From the NCBI GenBank assembly GCA_001599815.1, contig BCIA01000005.1, forward strand, positions 1,529,088 to 1,593,087: 64,000 nt of DNA. Reading direction: 5' to 3'. Source of the stretch: Furcasterigmium furcatum. Lineage: Eukaryota > Ascomycota > Sordariomycetes > Glomerellales > Plectosphaerellaceae. Below the pieces are notes generated by a model, which did not search any database, had not been told where the DNA came from, and saw only the letters and a program-made list of their open reading frames with translations. Both the position numbers and the translations under genes were made by a program. Shown here piece after piece: positions 22,006 through 33,734 of the stretch; the first letter of the stretch is position 1, and the number at the start of each line of letters is the position of its first letter.

Positions 22006-23598
22006 ATGTCTGAAGCCCCCGACTATCAAAACATCTTCCACTGGGCAGAGACCCAAAAAGACGGCACCATCCCGTCCTTCCCCACGAGGAAGAATGATCC
22101 CTACGAATACCTTCCAGGGTTCAACAACAGCTTCGAATCCGAGGCGGTGCCGGGGACCATCCCCCATGGCCAGAACAACCCCCGGTGCGTCAGGTTCGGC
22201 CTCTACACCGAGCAGATGACTGCCTCCGCATTCGTCGCTCCTCGACACTCGAACAAGCATACATGGCTCTACCGAGCGCGTCCTGCGGTAGCCCATCAAG
22301 GATTCGTGCGTCCATTTATCCGCCACCATCTTCCTCGTTGCGAGCTAATTGGTCGCAGACCGACATGCCCACCGTTGAGGGAACCGAGAGCTGCTTTATC
22401 CCCTTGAATCCCCGCGTCAAGGTCTCCCCGACGCAGCTGGCCTGGGTACGTCCATGTCCATTCCGTTGCGGCATGTGCCATCAGACTGACCGAACCCGCT
22501 GAACAGCTCCCATTCGACATCACCGAAGGGTCCGACTTCGTATCTGGCCTACGAACCATAGCCGGCTCCGGCGACCCCACGCTCAGAGAAGGATTGGCGA
22601 CACACGTGTTCACTGCCACCAAGAGCATGGAGAACCGAGCCTTTGTCAATTCGGACGGCGACTACCTGATCGTCCCACAACAAGGAGCCCTGGATATCCA
22701 AACCGAGTTCGGCCCCCTGTTCGTCCAGCCCGGGGAGATTTGCGTCATCCAGCGTGGGCAGCGTTTCAGAGTTTCCGTCGAAGGGCCAACAAGAGGCTAT
22801 ATCCTCGAGATCTGGGGCTCCAACTTCGAGCTCCCGGAACTCGGTCCCTTGGGAGCAAATGGGCTGGCAAATGCCCGCGACTTCCTCCACCCGAAGGCCA
22901 AGTACACCATCACAAAGGACGACCCCTGGGAGATCGTGTACAAGCTGGGCGGTAAGTACTTCGTCAGCAAGCAGAACCACTGCCCATTCGACGTCGTGGC
23001 GTGGCACGGGAACTACGTCCCGTACAAGTACGACCTCACCAAGTTCGTGAACGTCGGTTCTATCAGCGTAGACCACATCGACCCATCCATCTTCTGCGTC
23101 CTCACCGCTCAGTCCCGGGACCCAGCAGCTCCGCTCGCAGATTTTCTGATCTTCTCACCCCGCTGGGACGTCGCGTCGCACACGTACCGCCCGCCGTACT
23201 ACCACCGCAACGTCGCGTCGGAGCTGATGGGCCTCATCTACGGCGAATACGGCGGGCGATCCGATGAGTTCCAACCTGGCGGCATATCCTTCGAATGCGG
23301 AATGGTCCCTCATGGTGTCGCCTATGAAGTAAGTCTAAAACCGAACGTGTCCGTGCACGATTCCACTCTAACCCGAACGCAGGAATTCAAGGCCGCGTCG
23401 GCCCAACCCCCGCCGGAGATGCAGATCTCAAAGGGCGCTATCGCTTTCATGTTCGAAAGCTGCCGGCAGTTCACCATCGCCGAGTGGGCCTGGGACAGCG
23501 ACAAGAAGCATGAGCACGAGCCGAAGATGTGGGATAACCTGGTCGATAACTTTTCCACCCATCTGGATGAAGTCAGCAGGATCTTGGCTGAGAAGTGA
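22006..23598 (+). CDS. Homogentisate 1,2-dioxygenase family protein, altered pocket
   Basis: Four exons (22006-22305, 22359-22445, 22507-23328, 23383-23598) give 474 aa. The fold-wide motifs of homogentisate dioxygenase are present: GLYTEQM, NSDGDYLIVPQ, PGEICVIQRG, GPLGANGLAN, WHGNYVPYKY and FMFES. The iron ligands are visible as YYHRNVASE (His362, Glu368) and VPHG (His398), and the proposed acid/base His is kept in DHIDPSIF (His319). The family's SLHxxMTPHGPD block, however, reads SFECGMVPHGVA: Glu392 replaces a conserved pocket His and the PD after HG is lost. The enzyme would cleave a dihydroxylated aromatic ring using Fe(II) and O2. Whether the substrate is homogentisate or a relative is open. 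No fumarylacetoacetase or maleylacetoacetate isomerase is nearby, which favours a specialised paralogue. Confidence 0.88.
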
Positions 23599-24446
23599 AC
23601 GTGCCAACAGACAGGTGCACGTACCCTGTAGCTACCTACCTACTCACCCTGGCATTGGGCGGCTGGATGACGAGGGTGCCGACCATAATCCTGGGGTGAT
23701 CTAAGAGGTTCTTTCTGCAAGTTTGCCAGGATACCCAAACTCTGCTTGGGACAGCAGGAGCATGCGAAGGAAGCCGTTGAGGAAATGAGCAACCGTGTTT
23801 CTGGGGCAGATGAACAGCGCGCTTGTGACTTCTTATTACTCCGAGATTCGCCGCAATACTCCGATCATAAGAACAGCACCACAACATCCAGGACGACATT
23901 GGCTCTGCTACCCTTCCAGACAGTGTATCACGTCGACGGCGGCACCGAAGGGATGATCTTCGCTCGATACGGGCATGGGCAAGACTCTCACGAGTCACGT
24001 CCTCTTGTGCATGGTCAGGGGCAACGGGGCGTTCAAAGCCGGCGGTTGAGCTCTCCGCCATCATCAAACCTGTCCAGGCCGATCTCCGGCCCCAGAGGTG
24101 CCAACATGCAGGGTACGGCATATCAACCCCTGCCTCATCTGGCGTACGACCAGACCAGAGAACTCTGGATTTTTCGAGGGAGAGCCGGAGACGTGCTCGG
24201 AAGTACTTGATATTGACGCGCCAGAAAAGATGGTGTTGGTAACCAACGTTCTGGAGCGTTCCCATGGCGCGAGGAACAGGAGAACTTGAGGTCGGCGTGC
24301 GGGAAACTCACGCGCGCGCCAGTACCCCGACACGAACTCGAATCATACACCAACATGAATTCCCTCAGAACAATCTCGTGATGCCGCGCAAAGCAACTAA
24401 TAGAGTAGGGATGGCTCAGGAGCAAGGCATAAGCGAACCTTACTTA

Positions 24447-24473
24447 TGTCGGACCACTTCTGTCGGACCGACA
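24447..24473. promoter_or_regulatory. Tandem TGTCGGACC with CGG-N1-CCG palindrome
   Basis: TGTCGGACC occurs at 24447-24455 and 24461-24469. The second copy continues as the perfect odd palindrome TGTCGGACCGACA (24461-24473). It lies about 300 bases before the TATA box of the sugar porter and has the layout of a zinc-cluster operator. Confidence 0.45.
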
Positions 24474-24766
24474 ACTTGAGTTGTCCCAGTGGCACAACGG
24501 CGGGAAACATACCGCGAAGACTAAGCGCGGTTTTCCGCCAACTTTCCCGCAAGCTTCCGCCACGATGATTGGCTAGTCGAGGCCGTTGTCCAATGAACTG
24601 TGGGGAGAGACAGAGGCGCATCGCCCCATGGGGAAGCCATGCGGATGGCCAGCGTCGACGAGGAGGTCCAGGTGCGGCTGGGGTCCCGAGCATAACCCCA
24701 TTTGGCAAAGGAACTTCAGTTGGACATGCGTTGAGACGCCATCCGTGGAGAGCACCATCTACCAAC

Positions 24767-24773
24767 TATATAA
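24767..24773 (+). promoter_or_regulatory. TATA box of the second sugar porter
   Basis: TATATAA, 122 bases before the ATG at 24895, in an otherwise G+C-rich region. Confidence 0.55.
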
Positions 24774-24894
24774 TCTACTTAGAATTCCCTGGATATCATG
24801 GTTTTCTGATCCCTCATCTTCATCTCTTCAGGCCTCCAAGGCACTTTTCTCAGACACATCTCTTCTGCCGAGTCCAAGACTGTCAAAGTACAAA

Positions 24895-26636
24895 ATGGAG
24901 AAAACCGACGTTGTAGCCCTGGAGAAGGCCGATACCGTCACGGCCTTGACCGAAGCTGCACAGAAGACGACGCTCAACGACAAAGTCCTCAACCAGGCCG
25001 CCCTCGAGGCCACCGCCGACGACCATGAACTGAGCATCCCCGATGCTCTCCGTGTCTATTCCAAGGCCGTTGGATGGGCGCTGGTGGCCGCAACTTGCGT
25101 CATCATGGAGGGCTACGATACCAATCTGCTGTCCAACTTCTTCGCCTACCGTAAGGCCCCTTTCTTCCCTCCCCTCTCCCTACCGCAATCATGGCGCTGA
25201 CTGATTTCCCCGGCGCAGCCTCGTTCCTCATCAAGTACGGCAACTTCGTCGGCGTGACCCCCCAAACTCCGACAGGATACCAGTTGACGCCTGCATGGCA
25301 GGCCGGTCTGTCTCAGGGCGCAGGTGTCGGATCCATCATCGGGTGCCTGCTGAGCGGATATCTCGTATCCAAATACGGCTCTCGCAAGGTCCAGATTGGC
25401 GCTCTCGTTTCCCTCACCCTCTTCATCTTCCCTGTCTTTTTCGCCCCGAACCTCCCCACCTTGGTTGTCGGCGAGATCCTCTGCGGCCTGCCATGGGGCG
25501 TTCTCGCGACGACATCGCCCGCATACGCCTCCGAAGTACTGCCCACGGCGCTGCGCACCTACATGACCTCGTACACCAACATGTGCTTCATCATCGGCCA
25601 GCTCATCTCGGCCGGCATCCTCCAAGGCCTCTCCTCGCGCGTGGACGAGTGGGGATACAGAATCCCCTTCGCCCTCCAGTGGGTGTGGCCCTTGTTCCTC
25701 ATCCCCCTCATCTACATCTCGCCCGAGTCTCCCTGGTACCTGGTGCGCATGGGAAGGCTGGAAGAGGCCGAGGCATCGCTCCGGCGCCTGCAGTCCACCA
25801 ACACCACCGCCGCCGACCCGAGGAAGACGCTCTCCATGATCATCTACACCAACAACCTCGAGCAGCAGCTCCGCGTCGGCACGAGCTACTGGGACTGTTT
25901 CAAGGGCACCGAGCTCCGCCGCACCGAGATCGCCTGCGCCGTCTTCGCGGGCCAGGTCCTCTGCGGAATCGCCTTCGCGTACAACAGCTCCTACTTCTTC
26001 TCGCAGATGGGCCTGGGCACCCACACCACGTACACCCTCGCTCTCGGCGGCACCGGCCTGGCCCTCGTCGGCTGCCTGATCAACTGGTTCGTCCTCATGC
26101 CCCGCTTCGGCCGCCGCACGATCTACGTAACCGGGATGGGCGCCATGTTCCTCGTGCTCCTCCTCATCGGCATCCTCAGCGTCTGGACGTCCCGGCCCTC
26201 CGTCGCCATGACCCAGGCGTGCCTCACGATGCTGTGGACCTTCATCTTCCAGCTCTCGGCCGGCCAGCTCGGCTGGGCGCTCCCCGCCGAGATCGGCTCC
26301 ACGCGCCTCCGCCAGAAGACCATCTGCCTCGCCCGCGACTCGTCCAACATCACCGGCACCATCGGCGGCATCCTCCAGCAGTACTTCATGAACCCCCAGG
26401 CGTGGAACCTCAGGGGGTACACGGGCTTCTTCTGGGCCGGGACCTGCTTCTGCGTCTTCGTCTGGAGTTACTTCCGCCTCCCCGAGACCTGGAACCGGTC
26501 CTACCACGAGCTCGATGTGCTCTTCGCCAAGCGGGTGCCCGCGAGGAAGTTCGCCAGCACTCATGTCGATCCGTTCGATGATGCCGACATTTCCAAGATG
26601 ACTGGACAGCAGGTTGCTGCTGGAGAGAAGAACTGA
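24895..26636 (+). CDS. MFS sugar porter (alpha-glucoside/maltose permease-like)
   Basis: Two exons (24895-25150, 25219-26636) with one 68-base intron give 557 aa. The join reads FFAYPSFLIKYG, the conserved first-loop block of fungal alpha-glucoside:proton symporters. Other signatures are EGYDTNLLSNF in helix 1, GLPWGVLATTSPAYASEVLP in helix 4, PESPWYLVRMGR after helix 6 and RLPETWNRSYHELD after helix 12. Twelve membrane helices are plausible, and the protein would sit in the plasma membrane. The N-terminal 60 residues are soluble and Thr/Ala-rich, as is usual in this subfamily. Substrate unknown: maltose, sucrose and other glucosides are typical. A glycosidase partner is absent from the window, and neighbouring genes do not narrow the substrate. 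Confidence 0.94.
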
Positions 26637-27146
26637 TGCCTTTCTTGGCAATGTCGGCTATCCAGTGCCAATATCTCACCTCCGGGATCCGTCTGTCGGA
26701 TTTGGGGTCTGGAAATATTCGCAATGGAAGGATAGGCGAGGAGGATCCATCGGCAATGGTATGTGACGGGACAACTGGACGGTGGAGGAGGATCGCTGAA
26801 AGTGCTCTTGTTGGTGGATAGGCGTGGGGCGGCCATGGCATCACAGATTGTTAGAGCTATGGAAGGCATCTGCTGTCCATAGTTCCTCATCAACAGGGCT
26901 TGATTCAACGAACTCCTTTTAGCCTTGAACAATTCCTACCGTATCCGCTCGAGCGTTTTAAGCTCCGTAACCTCAGAATCTGTGAAATTATTTATCCACA
27001 CACTGTGAAGCTGGACCAAACCGGGAGGTGTTCGATGGCGAAGGAGTGGTAGCCAAGAAACACGCCAAGGAAACAGTTTACCCGCGAAAGCTTGATTATA
27101 CGTTGTATCTTCATTACGCACCCTATGCTGCTGATTAAATACCGCT
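26637..27146. other. Intergenic, convergent 3' ends
   Basis: 510 bases between the sugar porter and the leftward GMC gene. A+T content rises towards the GMC stop; no gene recognised. Confidence 0.5.
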
Positions 27147-29162
27147 TCACTTACCCAGAATCACATCTGCCGCCTTCTCGCTGATCATATACACAGGCAC
27201 GGCAATGTAAAAGCCCGAAATTTCCGGGAACACCGACGCATCAACCACCCTCAGCCCCTCCACGCCACGGACCCTAAACTTGGAGTCCAGCACGGCCAAC
27301 GGGTCCCCGTCCTTGCCGATGGGACACGTGCAGCTGGCATGATGCCCCCAGGCCTCGTTGGTCACCCACTCGTCCAGATCCGCGTCCGAGACGTTCGGCC
27401 CGGGCCAGACCTCTGTGAAGCCGCCGGCGAGGGGGATGACCTCCTTGAACATCTTCCGCGACAGCTTCATCCCCTCGACCACGGCCTTCCTGTCGTCTGC
27501 GCCCCCCTGCGCGAAGTAGTTGAAGTCGATGAGCGGCATGTCGCGGGGGTCGGCCGAGCGCAGACGCACAGTACCGGCTTTATTGCCCGTGTGCGCCTTG
27601 AGCGTGATCCAGCTCCAGTGCCTGCGGTCCGTGGTGCCGTCGGCGGAGTACCCGGGGTAGTATCCCGGGAACGCGATCGGGGCGCCGGCGATGAACAGGT
27701 CCGGGTCGCCCTTGGCGACGGAGGACTTCTTCACGATGCCGAGGGACACGCCGTTGGAGCCGTAGATGCCGCGGTCGCCGGTGGAGGCGCCCGACTGCCA
27801 CTTCTTCAGGCAGGGGTCGCCGGAGCGGCCGAACGTGCATCCCTCGATGATGTCGAAGTCGGACTGCGTCTCGCCGATGACGGTTGTCTCGTACCGGTCC
27901 TGGAGGTTGGTCCCGACGCCGGGCAGGTCGAGGACCACGTCGATGCCGAACGACTCGAGCTCGCTCCTGGGGCCGACTCCGCTGAGCTTGAGCAGCTGCG
28001 GAGTGTTGAAGGCGCCGGCGGAGAGGATGACTTCGGCGGAGGCATCGACGGACCCGGATGCGGGAGAGCCGCCCGACTGCGCCGCCCGGGGATCGGCCTT
28101 GTAGAGGCTCTTCCCGGAAATGAAATCGACGCCAACAGCGCGGGGCTTGGCTCCGGACTGGTCAAAACGCACCTTGGTGACGAGAGTATTCAGCTGGATG
28201 TCGAGGTGGTACTTGCGCGAGCCATCCGAGTTCTTCGCGTTCGCCGTGGCGAGGATGAACTCGCGAGGGCCGACCCGGACGCCATCCTTGACCGAGATGG
28301 GGACCTGGTAAAGACCCTCCGCAGCATCCCGGGTGGGGAGGTCGGCGTTGATGTCTCTCAACAGGACCTGTCCGAGTCCGGCGACGGTGGACAGGATCAG
28401 CCCCAAGAAGCTACGGCCCATGGCCGAGGCCGCTGACACGATGACGGTGAGAAGCTTGAGGTCCTTGATGACGAGACCGAGGTCCGTGACGGTCGTTGTC
28501 AGCCAACCGTTGAATCCGTGGCCGACGATGCCGTTGGGCAAGTACCGCGCGCTCTCGAGGCGCTTGAAGTAGTTGCGCATGTTGGCCGCTCTCCACGTCG
28601 TGTCGCCCGTGAGCGTTGCGATGCGGTCCCAGTCGCTGTTGTGAGGGTACACCGTGATCAAGGCGTTGTGTGCAGAGCAGCCACCGAGCGTGCCGGTCCG
28701 GGGATACAAGATACCGAGGGGTTCCGCGTTCGACGGCGGCTCCAAGCCCACATAGAGGTCTCCAGAGCTCGTCCGGTACGTCATCTTGGAGTCCTTCTTC
28801 TGGGCCTCGAGGCTACTGAAGTGGTTGACGTAGTAGTCCCATTGCATGGGCTCGAACTCGGTGGACTGGAGGTTCAGCGCCGGGACCTGATACGGGATGG
28901 ATGCGCCCTGGTCATCGCCGGCTTCGATGAGGAGGACCTTCTTGCCGGCGATGGCGAGTCGGGCAGCGAGAGGGCCTCCGCCTGGGCCGGATCCGACGAT
29001 GACATAGTCGTAGGATGGGAGAATGCCACTGGCCTGGCGCGACTCGAGCGGGCTGGCCCTGTATTCACATGTGGTTAGTGGAGGGGAGACGCCGTTTGTG
29101 CGACTTTCGACTCACACTGCTGCTGCAACTGCAGTGGCGAGGAGGGACCACACCAGCTTCAT
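27147..29162 (-). CDS. Secreted GMC-family FAD oxidoreductase (aryl-alcohol/glucose-oxidase-like)
   Basis: Two exons (29116-29162, 27147-29058) give 652 aa. The first exon encodes most of a signal peptide (MKLVWSLLATAVAAAV), which is completed at the start of exon 2 before a likely ASP/LESR cleavage region. The FAD fold is YVIVGSGPGGGPLAARLA, the GMC signature 1 lies in GGCSAHNALI, and signature 2 in LSAGAFNTPQLLKLSGVGP. The active-site histidine pair lies in GHHASCTCPIG near the C-terminus, with the second conserved block VVDASVFPEISGF. The enzyme oxidises an alcohol or sugar and reduces O2 to H2O2 outside the cell; lignin- and pectin-degrading fungi use such enzymes to feed peroxidases. A TATA run lies at 29248-29255. 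Confidence 0.93.
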
Positions 29163-29964
29163 GTTCGATGTCTGTCAACTTGGTGGCTTGCGTCGAGTGG
29201 GCCTGGACCAGCCCCGAAGACCGAGCAGCACGCTTGACTTGTGATAGATATATATGACAGCAGCGGCCTCCGTCCCGTGCGCGGGCCAGACTCAAGTCTG
29301 CCATTGCAGTCATCTCCGTTCAACAGTCCATCGGCCAAGCCCGCATGAAAGCCACACGAGCACGTGTCGATGCACCGCGTCCAAGAAGGGCAGGACACTT
29401 GCCGCGTTCGTGGTATTGCCGGCCGTTGCATCTCAGGGGCCGGGAGGGTGCACGGTCCTGTCAGACCATACCACGACACATCTAGTAAGCGAGCACTTGA
29501 GACGAAGCGACGCAACGGCGCAGGTAGGCCCCTTTCTAAGCACTAGTATCTAATGCATTTGCCTGCGCCAGCTGCCGGGGGGCCACTTTGTCAGCTCGTG
29601 ATAACCACCATCGGACGCAGCAACAGCGGCCCATTACCCGTGCCGGTGCTAGCTCCATGCCCGCATGGCCCGAGGGACCAATTAGTACCGGCCCATCCCC
29701 CCGGAACGGCAACGGCCTCGCCACTCCTCAGGGGGGATTCCAATAGCCACCGTCCGTTATACCCCAAACTCCACCGCGCCGCTAGCGCCCGAGGCGCGCT
29801 CGAAGGCTCTTCTTGTAAATCCACGTGCGAGTCGGCAGATCTGCCCTGCATATCCCTGGAATTTAAGATCGTTCATTTTCCTTCCTGCCGGGTCGGACGG
29901 CCCCCCGGTCACCTCTTCGTTCTCGGCCATTTTCATCTGTGCGTGTTGCGCCGGCCGTTGCACC
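29163..29964. promoter_or_regulatory. Divergent promoter, GMC oxidoreductase / CFEM receptor
   Basis: 802 bases between two divergent starts. A TATATAT run (29248-29255) lies about 90 bases before the GMC start. The remainder is G+C rich without a recognisable gene. Confidence 0.5.
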
Positions 29965-31784
29965 ATGAAGGGCGTCTTCAGCATCCTGTCCGTGTCCCTG
30001 TGGGCCGCGTCGCTCGGTGCGGCACAGAGTCTCGCTGAGGTCGTCGCGGCCACGCCGCCATGCGCTGTGAGTTCCCTCATCCCGGATGGGCACTACTACG
30101 TGTAATGATTGATCTGACGCGTACTCTCTCTTGATTTAGCTTCCCTGTCTCGCATCGGAACTACCAGCGGCCAACTGCAGCCTCACCGACTTCGAAGCCC
30201 TCCCGAGCTGCGCCTGCACCAACATCACGCTCCAGGCATCGCTCGCCAACTGTGTGCAGCTTGCCTGCCCGTTCGAAGAACAAGCCGGTGCGTCTGTCTG
30301 TCGCTGCCCGCCATACTTTTTCTTGGCTGACCTGGTGCCGTGCCTGGTCATATAGAGGCGACATTATTGCTCGGAGGGATCTGCTCTGAGTTCCCCAAGG
30401 ACTCCAGAGTCCTCGAGGTCAAAGCGACGGCGATCGCTTGTCTTGTCCTGACGATAGTCTTCGTCTTTCTGAGATGCATATCCAGATTCCTCATCTCGAG
30501 CCGCCTCTGGTGGGATGACTGGATGACCCTCCTGGCCACGGTACGTCTCAAGTCACTCGAACCCACGCAGGCAACTGGCTAACCGCCCTCCCGCAAAGGC
30601 CTCATTGATAGCCTTGACCAGTGTCTATGTTGCAGGTATGACATTCTCCGCCGTGGATCAACCGTCCTTCCGCACGGGCAAATCCTGACGTCGACCTCAA
30701 TAGCCTCCGACCTCGGATTCGGTCTCCATTATTGGGACCTCAACCCTTACAATGCGCCAAAGATTCTCCAGGTCCGTACTCTTTCCAGATTCCAGATCAA
30801 GAGTCTATTCGCTTGGCAAGTCGGTCCGCTGACGACCTTCAAAGCTGTTCTACTCGTCACAGCTGCTCTACGTTGTGATCCAGGTCACGGCGAAGGTGGC
30901 TATTCTGACCGTCTTCTGGAGAATCTTTACCGCCAAGTGGCTGAGGCGAACCATCTGGGGCTGTGTCGCCTTCCTCGTCGGCCACGGAACCTTGTTCCTC
31001 TTTCTCGTCGCGTTCCAATGTAGTCCCGTTCACGCGGTCTGGGACAGGACCATACAGGGGAAATGCCTCAACGTCACAGCAGTGGCCTGGGCCGGCGCCA
31101 TCTTCAGCATCCTGGAAGACCTCGTCATCCTGGCCCTTCCTCTACCCGAAGTGCTCAAGCTTCAGCTCTCCTTCAAGAAGAAGGTCGCGGTATGCCTGAT
31201 GTTCAGCATTGGGTCATTGTGAGTCGTGACAATTCCGATCCCGGGCGAACATCTGACCTGACCGTTCACAGTGCCTGCGTGACGAGCATGGTGCGCCTCA
31301 GGTACATGGTCACGTTCGCCAACAGCGTGGACGCAACCTGTAAGTTTTCTCCCATCATCAACCGAGGCCTTGGCAACTGAACCGATTTCCAGGGGACAAC
31401 GTGGACATCATCATCTGGTCCATCATCGAAGTCACCTGCGCCATCATATGTGGCAGCCTGCCCACGTTGCGCCCGCTCCTTCTCAAGGTGCCTCACCTCC
31501 TCACCTCCGTCAAGGCCTCAGAGTACGCGCGAGGCGGCCCAACCCCTTCCGGAACACAAGACGGGAACTCGAGGGTTCGTTCGCATGCGTTTGGTCCTGG
31601 ACCAGTAAGGAAGCTCTCCGCTGCTCCGTGGGAGACGGAAAACAATCATGGAAAAACCGGGGTTCAAGCGACCAGTTCTGTTACCAGCGTGGACACGAGG
31701 CGTCCACCTTCGGAATATGGGAACAGGGAAAGTCAAGACGACTTTGAGATGGGAGTCTTGGCGAGGGAGAAGTCTACGGTATGA
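29965..31784 (+). CDS. CFEM-domain Pth11-like seven-helix receptor
   Basis: Eight exons (29965-30066, 30140-30287, 30356-30540, 30599-30635, 30704-30771, 30845-31218, 31272-31339, 31393-31784) give 457 aa. A signal peptide (MKGVFSILSVSLWAASLGAAQS) is followed by an eight-cysteine CFEM domain at about residues 33-93, beginning PPCALPCLASEL and including CACTNITL. Seven hydrophobic helices follow, with the landmarks RLWWDDW after the first helix and WDNVDIIIWSIIEVTCAIICGSLP in the last two, as in PTH11-type fungal GPCRs. A soluble Ser/Arg-rich tail of about 100 residues ends the protein. PTH11 itself senses host-surface cues in Magnaporthe. Divergent from the GMC oxidoreductase, 226 bases from the 3' end of the symporter. 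Eight exons is typical of this family. Confidence 0.92.
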
Positions 31785-32010
31785 TTCAAACGATACTGAT
31801 CCTAGGATCGGGGAGGTCATTTTGCGCAGCTTTGATGAGATTCAATAGATAGATATCCTATTTTGCTGATCACGAGGATTCTGCTATTCCGCCCGACCAC
31901 CGTCCGCGTTCGAAACCCCAGCCCAATCACTTTTGGGTCATTCCATCGTACCGGTGCACGCTGACAAGGAGAGTGAGCGGCAAGCCCATCACCCTTCATA
32001 TCACAGGCAT

Positions 32011-33734
32011 CTAGTATGCGTAGAACAGAATGTTCTCGCTGTCCTGGGCGCGGATCCGCCTGTTCTGGCGAATCAGGTACCACTTGATGAACCAGGCCCC
32101 CGCGACGCAGGCGAGGGAGAGTCCCGCACTGGAGCTCATCGCGACGACGTAGCGGGGCTTGTCCCAGGAAGGCCACAAGTACTACGGGCAGGCCATTAGC
32201 GACCGACTAACGAGTGCGGAGAGGCCAACTTACAGCTGTCCAGATGAATGACGCGTTCGAAGTCATGTTGACGATGGCAAGGGCCGTGGCCTTCTTCTCC
32301 TTGGTCTGGCCGCATGTGGACGCGACCCAGCCGAGGATGATGCTGCTGACGGCGTAGGTACCGCATGTGAAGACCACCATAGCGACTACGCGGTGCCATT
32401 AGTAGGAGGTCAGAGCATCGCCGTTTGGATGGTACTCACAGTAACGTGCACCGGTGTTCAGCGTCGAGCAGGCGAGTACGAAGCCAAAGATAGCGAGCGA
32501 CTTGGAGGCAGTGATGTGCCACGTTCGGTCGTTCTTCTTACCTGAGCAGCCGACTGTCAGCTCACGTTGCGTCTGGGGCGAGGTCCGGCGGCTTACCTGA
32601 ATGCGCGGAGTAGAGCACGGTGAAGATGCCCGCAATGAGATACGGCGGGCACGTAAGCACGAGCGTGATGGTCCTGTCGAAGCCGAGAGAAGCAATGGCC
32701 GTGGGGAAGAAGTTCTTGAACCCGAGGGCGCCGACGTGCATGTGCTGCATGAAGACAAACATCCAGACTTTCTGCTCCACGTGTCAGCAGGTTTTTAGAA
32801 GATCGTGAGGAACTCCTGGTGGCTCTTACCGGGTCCATCAGCGCCTGCTTCAGGCCCTCCCATGTGCTGGAGCCGCCCTGGTTCTCGACGGTATCGCGAT
32901 CGATACGGGCATTCGCCATTTCCCGCTCCTCAGGCGTCAGCCACCAGGTCTTTGTGGGGTCGTCGGGCAGCGTAAAGAGAGAGGCAACAGCGACAACGAA
33001 GGTCACGAGGCCCTGGATGATGAAGAGCCATCGCCAGCCAGTCAGGCCAGCCATTCCTGACATTTTGAAGACGCCGAGGGAGATCAGAGGAGCCAGAGCA
33101 GTGGCCAGGACGTTTCCGGTGTACAGAATCGAGATGCGCATCGCAATCTCCTTCCGCGTGTAGAAAATCGAAATAATGTAGAGCGCGCCGGGGTAGAAGG
33201 GGGCTTCGGTGACGCCGAGGAAGAACCTGGTCAGGACGAGGCCGGTATAGTCCTTGGTGATACCAGTAAGTGTGCTGACGATAGCCCACAGGATCATGCA
33301 GCCTCCCATGTACCAGGAGATGCGGATCCGAGTAAGCAGCATGTCTGCGAATGGTTACTTCTGCTTGGTCTTACGTGTCTCGGAGGAACCGGCTACTCAC
33401 TGCTAGGAACTTGGGCCAGGATGTAACCGACAAAGAGGATGCTGACGCACGTCGCGTACTGAGAATCGCTGAGACCCAGTTCCGCCTCGAGGCCGTCCAG
33501 TCTGGCCAGGGCGATAGCGTTGCGATCGAGGAAGTTCAGCCAGTACATGGCCCAGAGAGTCGGCATGATCCAAAGATCCAGCTTCCTCACGAGCCGAATC
33601 TCAGCCGGGTCAACCTTTTCGTGTGCCCCGGAATAGTCCACGGCAGGGACCTTGCCCTCCTCGGTGAGGATCTTGTCGTGATAGTGGACATCGACCTTGT
33701 CCCTGTCGTTGTCGTTGGGCTGGGTGGCGGCCAT
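32011..33734 (-). CDS. MFS anion:cation symporter (Dal5/Tna1-like)
   Basis: Six exons (33401-33734, 32830-33344, 32597-32771, 32440-32541, 32234-32385, 32011-32181) give 482 aa. The N-terminal block RKLDLWIMPTLWAMYWLNFLDRNAIALARLDGLEAELGLS is diagnostic of the allantoate permease (ACS) family, as is the block TRFFLGVTEAPFYPGALYIISIFYTRKE. Members import organic anions such as allantoate, nicotinate, pantothenate, biotin precursors and aromatic carboxylates, with protons, across the plasma membrane. The ATG at 33734 is chosen over the frame's upstream extension because the ACS N-terminus is normally 40-60 soluble residues. A possible supply route for an aromatic acid, but its closest neighbour is the receptor gene rather than a catabolic enzyme. 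Confidence 0.92.

Larger units (their letters stand above)
23599..24894. other. Intergenic and promoter of the second sugar porter
   Basis: 1.3 kb. The first 700 bases show only overlapping chance frames. The last 450 bases form the promoter of the downstream transporter, with the TCGGACC repeats at 24447-24473 and a TATA box at 24767-24773. Confidence 0.5.

Noticed and set aside
25146..26651. 501-codon leftward open frame opposite the second sugar porter
   Set aside because: Antisense shadow. The sense frame has clear MFS motifs, while the antisense one is low-complexity Glu/Gly/Ala/Asp.
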